Shown: positions 34,003 to 43,772, numbered from the stretch's first letter. The stretch: DNA of 44,786 bases from Actinoallomurus sp. (GCA_025964685.1 JAOPYG010000011.1:1-44786), one strand, 5' to 3'. Translations and numbers: made by a program. The notes: generated from the letters alone by a model not told the origin.

Positions 34003-34980
34003 GTGACCAGCGACACCCTTGAACAGGGCGCCACCGGCGCACTAGGTGGACGGGGACGCAGGCTCGGCACCGGCCGCATGGGCGATCGCCTGTTCGGCAT
34101 CTCGACCCGCGGATCCGCCATCGTGCTGCTGCTCATCATCGCGGCGATCGCGGTGTTCCTCATCGCGAAGGCCGTCCCGGCCCTGAAAGCGGACAAGGCC
34201 AACTTCCTCACGTCGCAGGAGTGGAACCCGGACGCGGCCGAACCACGGTTCGGCATCCTGCAACTCGCGTTCGGCACCCTGATGTCGTCGCTGATGGCGC
34301 TGATCATCGCCACGCCGGTGGCGATCGGTATCGCGCTGTTCATCGCCTTCTACTCGCCGCGCCGGCTGGCCTCCGGGCTGGGCTACGTCGTGGACCTTCT
34401 CGCCGCCGTGCCGAGCGTGGTGTACGGCCTGTGGGGCCTGCAGTTCTTCGTGCCGAAGATGGCCAGCGTGGCGAACTTCCTGCACGACGACTTCGGCTGG
34501 ATCCCGCTGTTCGGAGGCGACAGCGTCGGCGGACAGTCCCTCCTGACCGCCGCCGTCGTCTTGGCGATCATGATTCTGCCGATCATCTCCTCGATCTCGC
34601 GCGAGGTGTTCCTCCAGGTGCCGCAGGCCAACGTCGAGGCCGCTCTCGCCCTGGGCGCCACGCGCTGGGAGGTCATCCGGATGGCGGTGCTGCCGTTCGG
34701 CCGGTCCGGCATGGTCAGCGCCGCGATGCTCGGCCTGGGCCGCGCGCTCGGCGAGACCATCGCCGTCGCGATGGTGCTGTCCACCGCCGCCGGGATCTCG
34801 CTGCACATCCTCAGGCCGGGCGGCAACACCTTCGCCGCCAACATCGCCAACACGTTCGGCATGGCCGGGAACATGGGCCGGGGTGCGCTCATCGCCTCCG
34901 GCCTGGTGCTGTTCGTGATCACGCTGATCGTCAACATGCTGGCCCGCGCCATCGTCGCCCGGCGCAAGGAGTTCGTGTGA
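34003..34980 (+). CDS. pstC: PstC, phosphate ABC transporter permease
   Basis: 325 aa from GTG 34003. Six membrane helices after a 35-residue polar N-terminus; the EAA loop is AALALGATRWEVIRMAVLP. It forms the membrane channel with PstA. The pstA start overlaps its stop (GTGA), so the two subunits are made together. Confidence 0.96.
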   Translation: MTSDTLEQGATGALGGRGRRLGTGRMGDRLFGISTRGSAIVLLLIIAAIAVFLIAKAVPALKADKANFLTSQEWNPDAAEPRFGILQLAFGTLMSSLMALIIATPVAIGIALFIAFYSPRRLASGLGYVVDLLAAVPSVVYGLWGLQFFVPKMASVANFLHDDFGWIPLFGGDSVGGQSLLTAAVVLAIMILPIISSISREVFLQVPQANVEAALALGATRWEVIRMAVLPFGRSGMVSAAMLGLGRALGETIAVAMVLSTAAGISLHILRPGGNTFAANIANTFGMAGNMGRGALIASGLVLFVITLIVNMLARAIVARRKEFV

Positions 34981-35867
34981 GCACCCTCAACCACCAGCCC
35001 GCGCTGAGTGGGGTATCCGCCGGCCGCAAGGTCAAGGACCGGGTCGTCCAGGTCCTGGTCTACGTCGCCTTCCTGCTCGCCCTCATCCCGCTGATCTCCG
35101 TGCTCTGGACGGTCATCTCGAAGGGCCTCAAGCGCTTCGACCCGGAGTTCTTCACGCACTCCATGAACGGCATCGGCGCCAACGACGCCGGCGGCGGCGC
35201 GTATCACGCGATCATCGGGACCGTCGAACAGGTCCTGCTGGCCAGTGTCATCGCGATCCCCATCGGGGTGCTGACCGCGGTCTACCTGGTGGAGTACGGC
35301 CGGGACAGCCGGCTGGCGAAGGTCGTCAGCTTCTTCGTCGACGTCATGACCGGTCTGCCCTCGATCGTGGCGGGCCTGTTCGTCCTGGCGTTCTGGCTGC
35401 TGCTGCTCGGCTTCAGCTTCTCCGGGTTCGCCGGGGCGATGGCACTGTCGATCCTGATGATGCCGACGGTCGTACGCGCCGCCGAAGAGATGCTCAAGCT
35501 GGTGCCGAACGACCTGCGTGAGGCGTCGTTCGCCCTGGGCGTGCCGCGGTGGCGGACGATCTGCTTCGTCGTGCTGCCGACCGCCTTCACCGGCATCATC
35601 ACCGGCATCATGCTGGCCATCGCGCGTGTCATGGGCGAGACCGCTCCCCTCCTGCTCACGGTCTTCGTGACCTCGGCGATCAACAACAGCCCGTTCCAGG
35701 GTCCGCAGATGGCACTGCCGCTGTACATCTTCGACCAGGCCGGACGGCCCAACGACGCCGCGATCAACCGGGCCTGGGCGGCCGCGCTCACCCTCATCGT
35801 CCTGATCATGCTGCTCAACCTGGTGGCGCGCCTCATCGCCCGCCTGCGCAAGCCCGTTTCCCGATAG
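34977..35867 (+). CDS. pstA: PstA, phosphate ABC transporter permease
   Basis: 296 aa from GTG 34977 (AAGGAG 5 nt upstream, overlapping the pstC stop). Six membrane helices and the EAA loop [20 protein letters not shown]. Second permease subunit of the high-affinity phosphate importer. pstB follows 13 nt later. Confidence 0.96.
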   Translation: MSTLNHQPALSGVSAGRKVKDRVVQVLVYVAFLLALIPLISVLWTVISKGLKRFDPEFFTHSMNGIGANDAGGGAYHAIIGTVEQVLLASVIAIPIGVLTAVYLVEYGRDSRLAKVVSFFVDVMTGLPSIVAGLFVLAFWLLLLGFSFSGFAGAMALSILMMPTVVRAAEEMLKLVPNDLREASFALGVPRWRTICFVVLPTAFTGIITGIMLAIARVMGETAPLLLTVFVTSAINNSPFQGPQMALPLYIFDQAGRPNDAAINRAWAAALTLIVLIMLLNLVARLIARLRKPVSR

Positions 35868-35880
35868 GAGTAGTGCCCCC

Positions 35881-36657
35881 ATGGCCAAGCGGATCGAGAT
35901 CTCCGGTCTGAACGCCTACTACGGCAAGACCCGGGCCATCGAGGACATCTCGATGACGGTCGAACCCCGCTCCGTGACCGCGTTCATCGGTCCTTCCGGG
36001 TGCGGCAAGTCCACGCTGCTGCGCACGCTGAACCGCATGCACGAGGTGATCCCCGGCGCGCGGGTCGAGGGCAAGGTACTGCTCGATGACCTCAACCTGT
36101 ACGGCTCGGAAGTCGACCCGGTCGCGGTACGCCGCGCGATCGGCATGGTCTTCCAGCGTCCGAACCCGTTCCCCACTATGTCGATCTTCGACAACGTGGC
36201 CGCCGGCCTGAAGCTGAACGGCGTGCGCGGCCGTGGCCGGCTGGGCGAGATCGTGGAGAAGTCCCTGCGCGGCGCGAACCTGTGGAACGAGGTCAAGGAC
36301 CGCCTGAACCGGCCCGGTGCCGGCCTGTCCGGCGGTCAGCAGCAGCGGCTGTGCATCGCTCGCGCGATCGCGGTCGAGCCGCAGGTGCTGCTGATGGACG
36401 AGCCGTGCTCGGCGCTGGACCCGATCTCCACCCTCGCGATCGAGGACCTGATCGCCTCGCTGAAGGACAAGTACACGATCGTGATCGTCACCCACAACAT
36501 GCAGCAGGCCGCCCGGGTGAGCGACACGACCGGTTTCTTCAACCTGGCCGCTCAGGGGCAGCCGGGTCGTCTGGTCGAGATCGACGACACGAACAAGATC
36601 TTCACGAACCCGACCGAGAAGGCGACCGAGGACTACATCACGGGCCGCTTCGGGTGA
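35881..36657 (+). CDS. pstB: PstB, phosphate ABC transporter ATPase
   Basis: 258 aa with Walker [10 protein letters not shown] (37-45), the signature [14 protein letters not shown] (about 150) and Walker [13 protein letters not shown]. It powers uptake through PstCA. Last gene of the operon; a 10-bp-stem hairpin follows. Confidence 0.97.
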   Translation: MAKRIEISGLNAYYGKTRAIEDISMTVEPRSVTAFIGPSGCGKSTLLRTLNRMHEVIPGARVEGKVLLDDLNLYGSEVDPVAVRRAIGMVFQRPNPFPTMSIFDNVAAGLKLNGVRGRGRLGEIVEKSLRGANLWNEVKDRLNRPGAGLSGGQQQRLCIARAIAVEPQVLLMDEPCSALDPISTLAIEDLIASLKDKYTIVIVTHNMQQAARVSDTTGFFNLAAQGQPGRLVEIDDTNKIFTNPTEKATEDYITGRFG

Positions 36658-36670
36658 CCATCGTGACGGC

Positions 36671-36706
36671 GACGCCCGGACGGATCGAGGGTTCCCTCCG
36701 GGCGTC
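36671..36706. terminator. Bidirectional hairpin between pstB and pit
   Basis: Perfect 10-bp stem GACGCCCGGA/TCCGGGCGTC with a 16-nt loop, 13 nt after pstB and 10 nt from the end of the convergent pit gene. No T-tract. Confidence 0.7.
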
Positions 36707-36716
36707 AGCGCACGTG

Positions 36717-37715
36717 TCAGTGGAACAGGTTGATGATCCAGTACGCGATGGCGGCCACGATGCCGGCCGCCGGGATGGTAAGGATCCACGCGGCCATGAT
36801 GTTGCCCGCGACGCCCCACCGGACCGCCGAGCGTCGCTTGGTGGAGCCCACGCCCATGATGGCCGACGTGATGGTGTGCGTGGTGGACACCGGTGCCTGC
36901 CAGATGAACGCCGTGGCGTACAGGATGCTCGCCGCGGTGGCCTCGGCGGCGAAACCCTTCGGCGGATCGAGCTCGATGACCTTCCGGCCGAGGGTCCGCA
37001 TGATCCGCCAGCCGCCCGCGTACGTGCCGAAGGACAGCACGGCGGCACAGGCCAGGATGACCCAGACCGGCACGTGGGAGTCCGACGAGTCCTGGTAGCC
37101 GGTGGTGACGAGGGCCAGCACGATGATGCCCATGGTCTTCTGCGCGTCCTGGAGGCCGTGCCCGAGGGCCATCGCGGCCGCCGACAGCGACTGGGCGATG
37201 CGGAAGCGCCGGCCGACGCGGCCCGGGTGAGAGTGCCGGAAGATCCACAGGATGGCGACCATCACGAAGTAGCCCAGGATGAGGCCGATCACCGGCGACA
37301 GCACCATCCAGAGAACGACCTTCTTGAACACCGTGGCCCACAGCACGCTGCCGGAGGCGGCCAGAGCCGCCCCGATCAGTCCGCCGACCAGCCCGTGCGT
37401 GGACGACGAGGGCAGCCCGTAGTACCAGGTGATGAGGTTCCACACGATCGCGCCGATGAGTGCGGCAGCGACGATGGTGAGGCCGTGCAGGTCCTTCGGG
37501 GGATCGATGATGCCGCTGCCCACGGTCTTGGCGACGCCGGTGCCCAGGAAGGCTCCCACGAGGTTCATGACGGCGGCCAGGGCCAGCGCCGCCCTGGGGG
37601 TCAGCGCACGCGTGGAGACCGAGGTGGCGATGGCGTTCGCCGCGTCGTGGAAGCCGTTGGTGTAGTTGAAGAACAACGCGATGCCGACGACGACGATGAG
37701 GGCCGCTAGCTCCAC
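36717..37715 (-). CDS. pit: Pit-family low-affinity phosphate transporter
   Basis: 332 aa with about ten membrane helices and the family repeats GFHDAANAIATSVSTRAL (20-38) and a second half-copy GHGLQDAQKTMGI. Pit moves metal-phosphate with protons at phosphate sufficiency, complementing the Pst system that it faces. It is 43 nt downstream of the DUF47 gene in the same direction. Confidence 0.95.
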   Translation of the reverse strand: MELAALIVVVGIALFFNYTNGFHDAANAIATSVSTRALTPRAALALAAVMNLVGAFLGTGVAKTVGSGIIDPPKDLHGLTIVAAALIGAIVWNLITWYYGLPSSSTHGLVGGLIGAALAASGSVLWATVFKKVVLWMVLSPVIGLILGYFVMVAILWIFRHSHPGRVGRRFRIAQSLSAAAMALGHGLQDAQKTMGIIVLALVTTGYQDSSDSHVPVWVILACAAVLSFGTYAGGWRIMRTLGRKVIELDPPKGFAAEATAASILYATAFIWQAPVSTTHTITSAIMGVGSTKRRSAVRWGVAGNIMAAWILTIPAAGIVAAIAYWIINLFH

Positions 37716-37758
37716 GCCGCGTCCTTCCCTGCGATGGCCTGCTCGGCTCGGTGCCCGC

Positions 37759-38376
37759 TCACGATTCCTTGACCGCGATGGACTCGACGGTGTTGGCCAC
37801 CTTCTCGAAGGCGTCGGCCGCGGCCTCGAGCTGGTCGACGACCTCCTTGAACTTCAGGACGGTCAGCGCGTCGTACTCGCCGCCGAACAGCTCGGCCAGC
37901 AGACGACGGTAGACCTGGTCGCCCTGGTTCTCCAGGCGGTTGATCTCGATCCAGTACTCGCTGAGGTTCTTCATGCCGCGCAGGCGCGGCATCGCCTCGG
38001 CGGTCAGCTCGGCCGCGCGCTCGAGGACCTCGACCTGCGGGACGACGTCGCGGGGCAGCTCATCGATCTTGTAGAGCACCACGAGATCGGCGGCGGCCTC
38101 CATGAAGTCCATGACGTCATCCAGGGATGACGCCAGGCGGTAGATGTCCTCTCGGTCGAAGGGCGTGATGAAGCTTTCGTTGAGCCGTCGCATGATCGCG
38201 TGAGTGAATTCGTCGCCTGCATGCTCGCAGGCGCGCATCTTCTCCGCGATCGCTTCACGGTTGCCGCCGTCGCTGACGAGCTCCACGAGCAATCTGGCAC
38301 CAGTGACCAGATTGTTCGCGGAATCCGCGAACATGTCGTAGTAGCTGTCCTCACGCGGCGTGAGTCGGAATCGCAC
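37759..38376 (-). CDS. DUF47/PhoU-like Pit accessory protein
   Basis: 205 aa, all-helical, with the DUF47 pattern DSYYDMFADSANNLVTGA at the start and acidic helix motifs (EHAGDEFTHAIMRRLNESFITPFDREDI) that bind metal in PhoU relatives. GTG 38376 is preceded by AGGAGAAGG. DUF47 proteins are encoded with Pit and control or support its activity. The gene is divergent from csoR. Confidence 0.93.
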   Translation of the reverse strand: MRFRLTPREDSYYDMFADSANNLVTGARLLVELVSDGGNREAIAEKMRACEHAGDEFTHAIMRRLNESFITPFDREDIYRLASSLDDVMDFMEAAADLVVLYKIDELPRDVVPQVEVLERAAELTAEAMPRLRGMKNLSEYWIEINRLENQGDQVYRRLLAELFGGEYDALTVLKFKEVVDQLEAAADAFEKVANTVESIAVKES

Positions 38377-38489
38377 GTCCTTCTCCTGAAGTGCGGGAAC
38401 AGTCCGGAGAGGATGGTACGGCTAACCAGCAGGAAAGCGAACCTTCGCCCCCACGCTACCGACCGCACGCCCTCCTGGGGAGACACGTT

Positions 38490-38506
38490 CACCCTGGTCC
38501 AGGGTG
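38490..38506. promoter_or_regulatory. Perfect 17-bp inverted repeat in the DUF47-csoR gap
   Basis: CACCCTGG-T-CCAGGGTG is a perfect palindrome 114 nt upstream of the DUF47-pit operon and 92 nt upstream of csoR. The left arm sits in GTTCACCCTGG, a sequence like one PHO-box half. It may be a regulator site; no cognate protein can be named. Confidence 0.4.
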
Positions 38507-38569
38507 GTCACGTACCGTGCGCGCCTCGCTTTACCCAATATGGATCAGCGCAAACGATCTGTTGATAGT

Positions 38570-38584
38570 TACCCCATAGGGGTA
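38570..38584 (+). promoter_or_regulatory. CsoR operator over the csoR promoter
   Basis: TACCCC-ATA-GGGGTA is a perfect palindrome of the CsoR/RcnR operator type. It lies between a TTGATA (38562-38567) and a TATACT -10 (38583-38588) that ends 9 nt before the csoR ATG, so bound repressor would block its own promoter. Confidence 0.85.
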
Positions 38585-38597
38585 TACTCTGCGCCTC

Positions 38598-38879
38598 ATG
38601 CACGGGTACGCGAAGGACAAGGATGCCTACCTGACCCGGCTGCGCCGGGTCGAGGGTCAGGTGCGCGGCCTACAGCGCATGGTCGCCGAAGATGAGTACT
38701 GCATCGACGTTCTCACCCAGGTTTCCGCGGTGACCCGCGCGCTCCAGTCGGTCGCGCTCGGACTGCTCGAGGATCACCTCGGCCACTGCGTCGCACAGGC
38801 CATCGACGAGGGTGGTCCTGAGGCGGAGGCGAAGGTCAAGGAAGCCTCGGCCGCGATCGCCCGACTCGTTCGTTCGTGA
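38598..38879 (+). CDS. csoR: CsoR-family metal-sensing repressor
   Basis: 93 aa all-helical repressor with Cys35, His60 and Cys64, equivalent to the Cu(I) ligands of Mycobacterium CsoR. Copper binding releases the protein from its operator. The operator is visible over its own promoter, but no copper exporter or chaperone gene is next to it in the window, so its targets lie elsewhere or it only controls itself locally. A 13-bp-stem hairpin follows the gene. Confidence 0.93.
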   Translation: MHGYAKDKDAYLTRLRRVEGQVRGLQRMVAEDEYCIDVLTQVSAVTRALQSVALGLLEDHLGHCVAQAIDEGGPEAEAKVKEASAAIARLVRS

Positions 38880-38908
38880 AATAAGTCACATTTCACGAAA
38901 AGCGCGGT

Positions 38909-38955
38909 CGCCGTGGCCGTCTCCGCGCGAACACGGACCCTGGACGGCCACGGCG
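38909..38955. terminator. Strong bidirectional hairpin after csoR
   Basis: A perfect 13-bp stem (38909-38921 with 38943-38955) around a 21-nt loop, between convergent csoR and the 53-aa gene. It can serve both strands. Confidence 0.75.
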
Positions 38956-38959
38956 GCAC

Positions 38960-39121
38960 TCACGACTGGGCTGCGTGACCGATCCCGAGCACCATGTCGA
39001 TCTCGTCCACCGTCAACGGCCGTTCGGCCGAGGCGACGGCACTGAGCATCTCGGAGTAGAGCTCGATCTCGTCCAGCGCAACACGGTCGTGGACGCGCAG
39101 ATCAACACTTGCCTGACGCAT
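38960..39121 (-). CDS. Small conserved-looking 53-aa protein
   Basis: 53 aa from ATG 39121 with GGAGGTGG 8 nt upstream. Two helices (RVALDEIELYSEMLSAVASAE and TVDEIDMVLG), acidic, no membrane segment. Strong translation signal and codon use support a real gene; I think I have seen similar short proteins in actinomycetes but can assign no function. Confidence 0.75.
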   Translation of the reverse strand: MRQASVDLRVHDRVALDEIELYSEMLSAVASAERPLTVDEIDMVLGIGHAAQS

Positions 39122-39275
39122 GGCGTCCACCTCCGCTCGTCCCCACCTGCGTACGAGGCTACGCGCCACTTGCGCCTTGGCACATGACCCAAGAGGACCA
39201 TTCGACGGCCATCCCCCGGGTGGCCCCGGTGGTCCCGTCGGGGGCCATACGGGGTCCATGCGAGGTCTACCCGGA

Positions 39276-42200
39276 CTACTCGGGCGACCGTCGCCGGAGC
39301 GGATGCAGCTCCTCCAGCAGCGCTCCCGCCTCCGAATCGGGCAGGTCCCGCACGCTCAGGCGCGCCACCGCCGCCGGGTTCACCTGCGCGCCCGACAGCC
39401 GGGCCGCCTGACGGGCGACGATCTGGTCGAAGAGGCGGCGTACGGTGTCGGCGAACGCGAACCCGGGATACCTCCGCATGCCGGCGAACCGGTCGAGCAG
39501 CTCCACCCGGAGCTCCTCGTCGAGCATGTACAGGTCGCGCTCGGCGAGCCGGGAGAAGAGCTGCACGAGCTGCCGCTCGGTCGGCTCACGGAACTCGATG
39601 ATCGCGCCGAACTCCGTGCGGAAACCCGGATGGGCGAGCAGGAAGCCCTCCATCTCGTCCGGCAGACCAGCACAGATGACCATGAACTTGTCGCGCCGCT
39701 CGGCCATGAGACGGGCCAGCTCGTCGACCGCCGCCGGCATGCGGTCCAGCAGAGCGGCGTCCTCGATCAGCAGGACGCCGCCGGCGGCCCGGTCCACGTA
39801 CGCGGCCGTCTCGCTCCCGGTGAGATCCTTGGCGCCGCACACGACGAGCTGCCCGGTGTCGAGAAGGTTCAGTGCGGCGTAGATCCCGCCGATCAGGCCC
39901 GCGACCGTCGCCTTCCCGGTCCCCGGCCGGCCGAGGAAGATCAGATGCCGGCTGGGGTTGCCGGACGGCAGCCCGCGTGCCGCGCGATCGGCGGCCATAC
40001 GCGCCTCGGTGACCAGACCGCCGACGGTCCGCTTGACCTCGTCGAGGCCGATCATCTCCTCGAGACCGCGCAGGTAGCCGTCCACGTCACGCGGCGGGCG
40101 CAGCGCCGGCTCGATCTCCTCGGCCACCCCGGTGAAGTCCACCGGCACCAGCACCATGCGGTCACGCGGTGCGCCCGCCCGTTCGACGTGCCGGGCGACC
40201 GCCCGCTCGAGGTAGGCCTCGACGAGGCGCGCGCCGACCAGGTCGCCGTGGCCGCCGAGTCGCGTCAGATCCCCCCGTACGACGTCCAGCCCGGAAGCGG
40301 TGATCGTCACCCGCCGTTCGTCCGCCAGCACATGGAGAAGGGCTAGCCGCGCCTGGACCCCCGCCAGATCGGGCAGCCGGAAGACCTGGAAGGCCGCGGT
40401 CAGCTCGGGGAAACGCTCACGCAGCCGGGCGTACGAGTCCGGCTCACAGGTGGCGATCAGCGCCGCCTTGTTCTCGCGGGCGCCCATCACGGCGGCCACG
40501 ACCCGGTCCGGATCGGACGCGTCCAGGACCGCGCGGTCGAGCCGCTCGAACAGCAGCGGCGGGCCACTGCCGCGGAGTATCGCGGTGACCGCCGTGACAT
40601 GGTCACCGTGCAGGTCGGCGCCGTCCGCCGTACGGACCGAACCGTCGCCCACTCCCGCGCCGGCGAACGTGCGGGCGATGAGCCGGGTGAGCCGCCGCTG
40701 CCCGGCGTGCGGAGCACCGACGACGAGCAGCGCGGGCGGGCGGCCCGACCGTGACGCCGTCCGGTGCAGCTCGTCGAACAGCTCGGTGGCGTCGTCCCTC
40801 TCGGACAGGAAACGGACACCGAACCGCTCAGTGACCTTCGGCATGGACACCGGCGCCGGCGGCGGGGCGATCTGGTCCACGGGGCGTTCCGGCATCGGCG
40901 CGCCGTGCAGAAGATCACCGACCATGGTCCCGGACATGACGCGGGTACCGGACCGCTCCCCGGGCGGCGGGGGCTCCTGCTCCTCGATCACGCGGGTTCG
41001 GGGAGGCCCCGGCGTGACCGGCGCGGGCGCCACGATGGGAATCGACCCGGCGTCGGCCCGCGTACCGCCGATCCAGTCGACGTACGTGGAGTTCTTCGGC
41101 TCCTCGATCGGATCCAGCATGGTGGGGCCGGTCACGTGCTCGTCGAGCGAGTCCATCATCGTGACGTTCTCGAGCACACCGGCGCCTTCGTCCGGCTGGG
41201 TGTCGTCACCCTCCTCGTCCGGGGTGTCAGCGCCGCCCACGTCGGGAGCGGTGAGGTCGTCCTCATCCGGCGGGCCACTCGCGCTCTCACCGGTGCGACC
41301 CTCACCGACCGCCGCGTCGCGCAGGGCGCTCGGGTCGCCGACCGTGAAGCCGGCGCCCGGGTCGGCGCTGGTACGGTCACCGCCGGCGTCTCCGCGTGTG
41401 GCATCGGCCGGCAGGTCCACGGAGTCACCGGGCGCATCGCCCCCGGCGGGTGCGGCGGGCGGCGGCATGGGTGCCGCCTCCGTGGCCGATACGGCAGCCG
41501 TCGCGGGCGCAGCGCTCTCCGCCGCGCCGCTGGCCCCGAACGGTGCCCCACCCGCACCCTGCGCTACGTCCCCCGGCTGCCCATGGGCACCGGGCACCGG
41601 CGACCCCGCATCGGATGCGGCATCTTCCGCGTCCCGCCCGCGCAGACCACCAGCCGTCCCGGTCGGCGTCCCTTCCGCGGCCAACCGGCTCGGGCCGTCA
41701 GGCGGCGTGCCTGCCCCGCGTTCACCCGTCGCACTCCATGCCTCGGTCGGGGGTGGCGGTGCCGGTCCTGCCGTCTCCGCACCTGCCGTGCCGGGCCACG
41801 CCGGCGTCGGAGGGACCACCTCCCCGGCCTGGCTCGCCTCGTGTTCCCCCGAACCGGACCGGCCCTCGGCGGCCGAAGGCGGCCTCAGGTCCAAGCCCTC
41901 CGCACCGGACCACGCCTCGGTGGCCGGCGGCGCCGCCGGCCCACCCATGGGGCGCTCGCCCGAACCGCCCCACGCCCCCGTCGGCGGTGGCGCCGCGGGC
42001 GATCGGAGGCCGCGCTCGCCTGACGGAGTGTCCGCCGGCGGCGTGCCACCCCCCAACGGCTGCGCCCCCGGCCATGCCTCGGTCGCCGGCGGTGCGGCCG
42101 ACCGGGCGACCGGGCGCTCGCCCGAACCTGCCCGTGCCTCGGGCGCGGGCCTGGCGGGTTCGTGCTCGGCCGGGTTCGGCCATGGCTGGGCTCCGGTCCA

Positions 42201-43772
42201 TGCCTGGATCGCCGGAGGGTGGGAAGACGCGGCGGGCGGGGCCCAGGACGGGGCCTGCCCGGGTGGGCCGGCCGGAGGTCGCTGGGCCATGGGCACGCCG
42301 GGCATACGGTCCGGGATACTCGGGTTGGAGGGGTACTGGTGCGCCAGGGGGGCGATGCCAGGAGCCTGCGAGACGGGTTCGGCCGGCGCCGCCGACGTCG
42401 CTCGCCGCGGGCCGATGATCTCGGCGAGGATCGCCACCGAGGCCGGGAATCCGCGCGGCCTCGCCGGGATGCCGCCACCGAGCCTGCACCACGCGAGGTC
42501 GGCGGCGTACATCGCCGCGAGCAGCGTGTTGCGCACGGTGGGCCCGGCCGCGTCCATGCGTTCGCGGAGCGGGCGGGGCAGCCGGTCGTCTTCGGGCCAG
42601 AACGGGCGCAGCGGATGGTCGTGCTGGATCAGCATCGCCCGCATCGCCTCGCCCACCTGCGGGTCGAGCCAGCCGATGGCCTGGCCGGAGACGTCCTGGC
42701 GTACGACGGCGAGGTCGGCGGCGAGCAGGGCGGCCGCGATCAGCCGGGGCTCGACGTAACCGCGTTCGGCCGGGTCGCCGGCGGCGGGGGTCAGGGCGAC
42801 GGTGAGGTCGTAGTAGGCGTTGCGGAAGTGCTCGCCTGCCGACGCCTCCAGGCGCAGCGCCGGTGCGAGGGCCGGTGGGCAGCGGGTCAGCCACTGCTGG
42901 ACGACCGCCTGGTCGCCGTACGCGAGGGCGCCGTAGTCGATCGTGGGGTTCTGGAGGGTCGCGCCGAGCATGGTGATCAGGGCGTCGGCGCGCGGCTGGA
43001 ACCGGGAGTCCTCGCGCAGTGCGGTGGCCATCGCCCACATCGTGCGCAGGATCACCACGGCGGAGTCGACACGGCCGGACCGCAGCCGCTCGGCGTAGAG
43101 GCCGACGAGCGACTCCAGCGGAGGCGGCGTCAGCCAGCGGGGGCCGTCGACGTCCGGAAGAGGACGCGAGCGGTAGGACGACCAGAGTCCGAGCATCTGG
43201 GCGTCGATGCGCGCGTCGAAGACCGGGGCGGTGGCGCACCACAGCATGACGCCCCAGGTGACCGGGACGGTGCTGGGCACGGTGGAGGAGAACAGGCCCC
43301 ACCAGTGCGGATAGTCCGGCGTCGGCAGGGCGGCGGCCGCCTCGACCGTGGCGCGTACGCGGGAGGTGATCTCGGGTCGCACACCGGCGTCGACGAATGC
43401 GAGCGCGGGCGGCGGCTCGTACGCGAGGTCGGGACCGGCCGGGACCACATGGGGAGGGACCTGCGGCACCGGCACGCCCTGCTGCAGCGGGCGCGCGGAC
43501 ACCCGGGTGATCGTCAGCTGCGGAGGCGGGCAGAGGTGCCACTGGCCGTCGGCGGGGGTCCAGCGGTACCAGCGACCCCACGCGCCGAACAGCCACCACG
43601 TGCCGTCGGGCAGGGCGAGCATGCGGCCGGCGACGAGGTTCTGGCGCTGCTGCGGCGGGGTGCCGAGCCACCATCCCGCGGAGACCATGGCACGCGTATC
43701 ACGCTCGGCCACCGCAAAGGGATCATGTGCGGCGGACGAGGGAACATCCCCATATGCCTGCCCCCACACCAC
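39276..43772 (-). CDS. Giant Pro-rich protein with two altered AAA domains
   Basis: Up to 1498 aa from GTG 43772; ATG 43688 would remove 28 residues and start at MVSAGWWLG, which looks more natural. A Trp-rich N-terminal module (WWLFGAWGRWYRW) and a helical domain of about 400 residues are followed by about 400 residues of Pro/Gly/Ala repeats with TEAW units, then an acidic linker. AAA domain 1 (about 1000-1180) has GAPHAGQRR in place of a P-loop, without the Lys. AAA domain 2 (about 1255-1490) is of the CbxX/EccA type with GRPGTGKAT (about 1279). Its Walker B reads LLIEDA, with Glu and Asp swapped compared with the usual DE. It may act with the ESX system like EccA, but it is 24 kb away. Confidence 0.85.
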   Translation of the reverse strand: MVWGQAYGDVPSSAAHDPFAVAERDTRAMVSAGWWLGTPPQQRQNLVAGRMLALPDGTWWLFGAWGRWYRWTPADGQWHLCPPPQLTITRVSARPLQQGVPVPQVPPHVVPAGPDLAYEPPPALAFVDAGVRPEITSRVRATVEAAAALPTPDYPHWWGLFSSTVPSTVPVTWGVMLWCATAPVFDARIDAQMLGLWSSYRSRPLPDVDGPRWLTPPPLESLVGLYAERLRSGRVDSAVVILRTMWAMATALREDSRFQPRADALITMLGATLQNPTIDYGALAYGDQAVVQQWLTRCPPALAPALRLEASAGEHFRNAYYDLTVALTPAAGDPAERGYVEPRLIAAALLAADLAVVRQDVSGQAIGWLDPQVGEAMRAMLIQHDHPLRPFWPEDDRLPRPLRERMDAAGPTVRNTLLAAMYAADLAWCRLGGGIPARPRGFPASVAILAEIIGPRRATSAAPAEPVSQAPGIAPLAHQYPSNPSIPDRMPGVPMAQRPPAGPPGQAPSWAPPAASSHPPAIQAWTGAQPWPNPAEHEPARPAPEARAGSGERPVARSAAPPATEAWPGAQPLGGGTPPADTPSGERGLRSPAAPPPTGAWGGSGERPMGGPAAPPATEAWSGAEGLDLRPPSAAEGRSGSGEHEASQAGEVVPPTPAWPGTAGAETAGPAPPPPTEAWSATGERGAGTPPDGPSRLAAEGTPTGTAGGLRGRDAEDAASDAGSPVPGAHGQPGDVAQGAGGAPFGASGAAESAAPATAAVSATEAAPMPPPAAPAGGDAPGDSVDLPADATRGDAGGDRTSADPGAGFTVGDPSALRDAAVGEGRTGESASGPPDEDDLTAPDVGGADTPDEEGDDTQPDEGAGVLENVTMMDSLDEHVTGPTMLDPIEEPKNSTYVDWIGGTRADAGSIPIVAPAPVTPGPPRTRVIEEQEPPPPGERSGTRVMSGTMVGDLLHGAPMPERPVDQIAPPPAPVSMPKVTERFGVRFLSERDDATELFDELHRTASRSGRPPALLVVGAPHAGQRRLTRLIARTFAGAGVGDGSVRTADGADLHGDHVTAVTAILRGSGPPLLFERLDRAVLDASDPDRVVAAVMGARENKAALIATCEPDSYARLRERFPELTAAFQVFRLPDLAGVQARLALLHVLADERRVTITASGLDVVRGDLTRLGGHGDLVGARLVEAYLERAVARHVERAGAPRDRMVLVPVDFTGVAEEIEPALRPPRDVDGYLRGLEEMIGLDEVKRTVGGLVTEARMAADRAARGLPSGNPSRHLIFLGRPGTGKATVAGLIGGIYAALNLLDTGQLVVCGAKDLTGSETAAYVDRAAGGVLLIEDAALLDRMPAAVDELARLMAERRDKFMVICAGLPDEMEGFLLAHPGFRTEFGAIIEFREPTERQLVQLFSRLAERDLYMLDEELRVELLDRFAGMRRYPGFAFADTVRRLFDQIVARQAARLSGAQVNPAAVARLSVRDLPDSEAGALLEELHPLRRRSPE

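Noticed and set aside
40300-42759. 819-codon plus-strand frame opposite the AAA protein
   Set aside because: Ser/Pro/Gly/Ala-rich shadow of the Pro-rich repeats; no start signal or domain.
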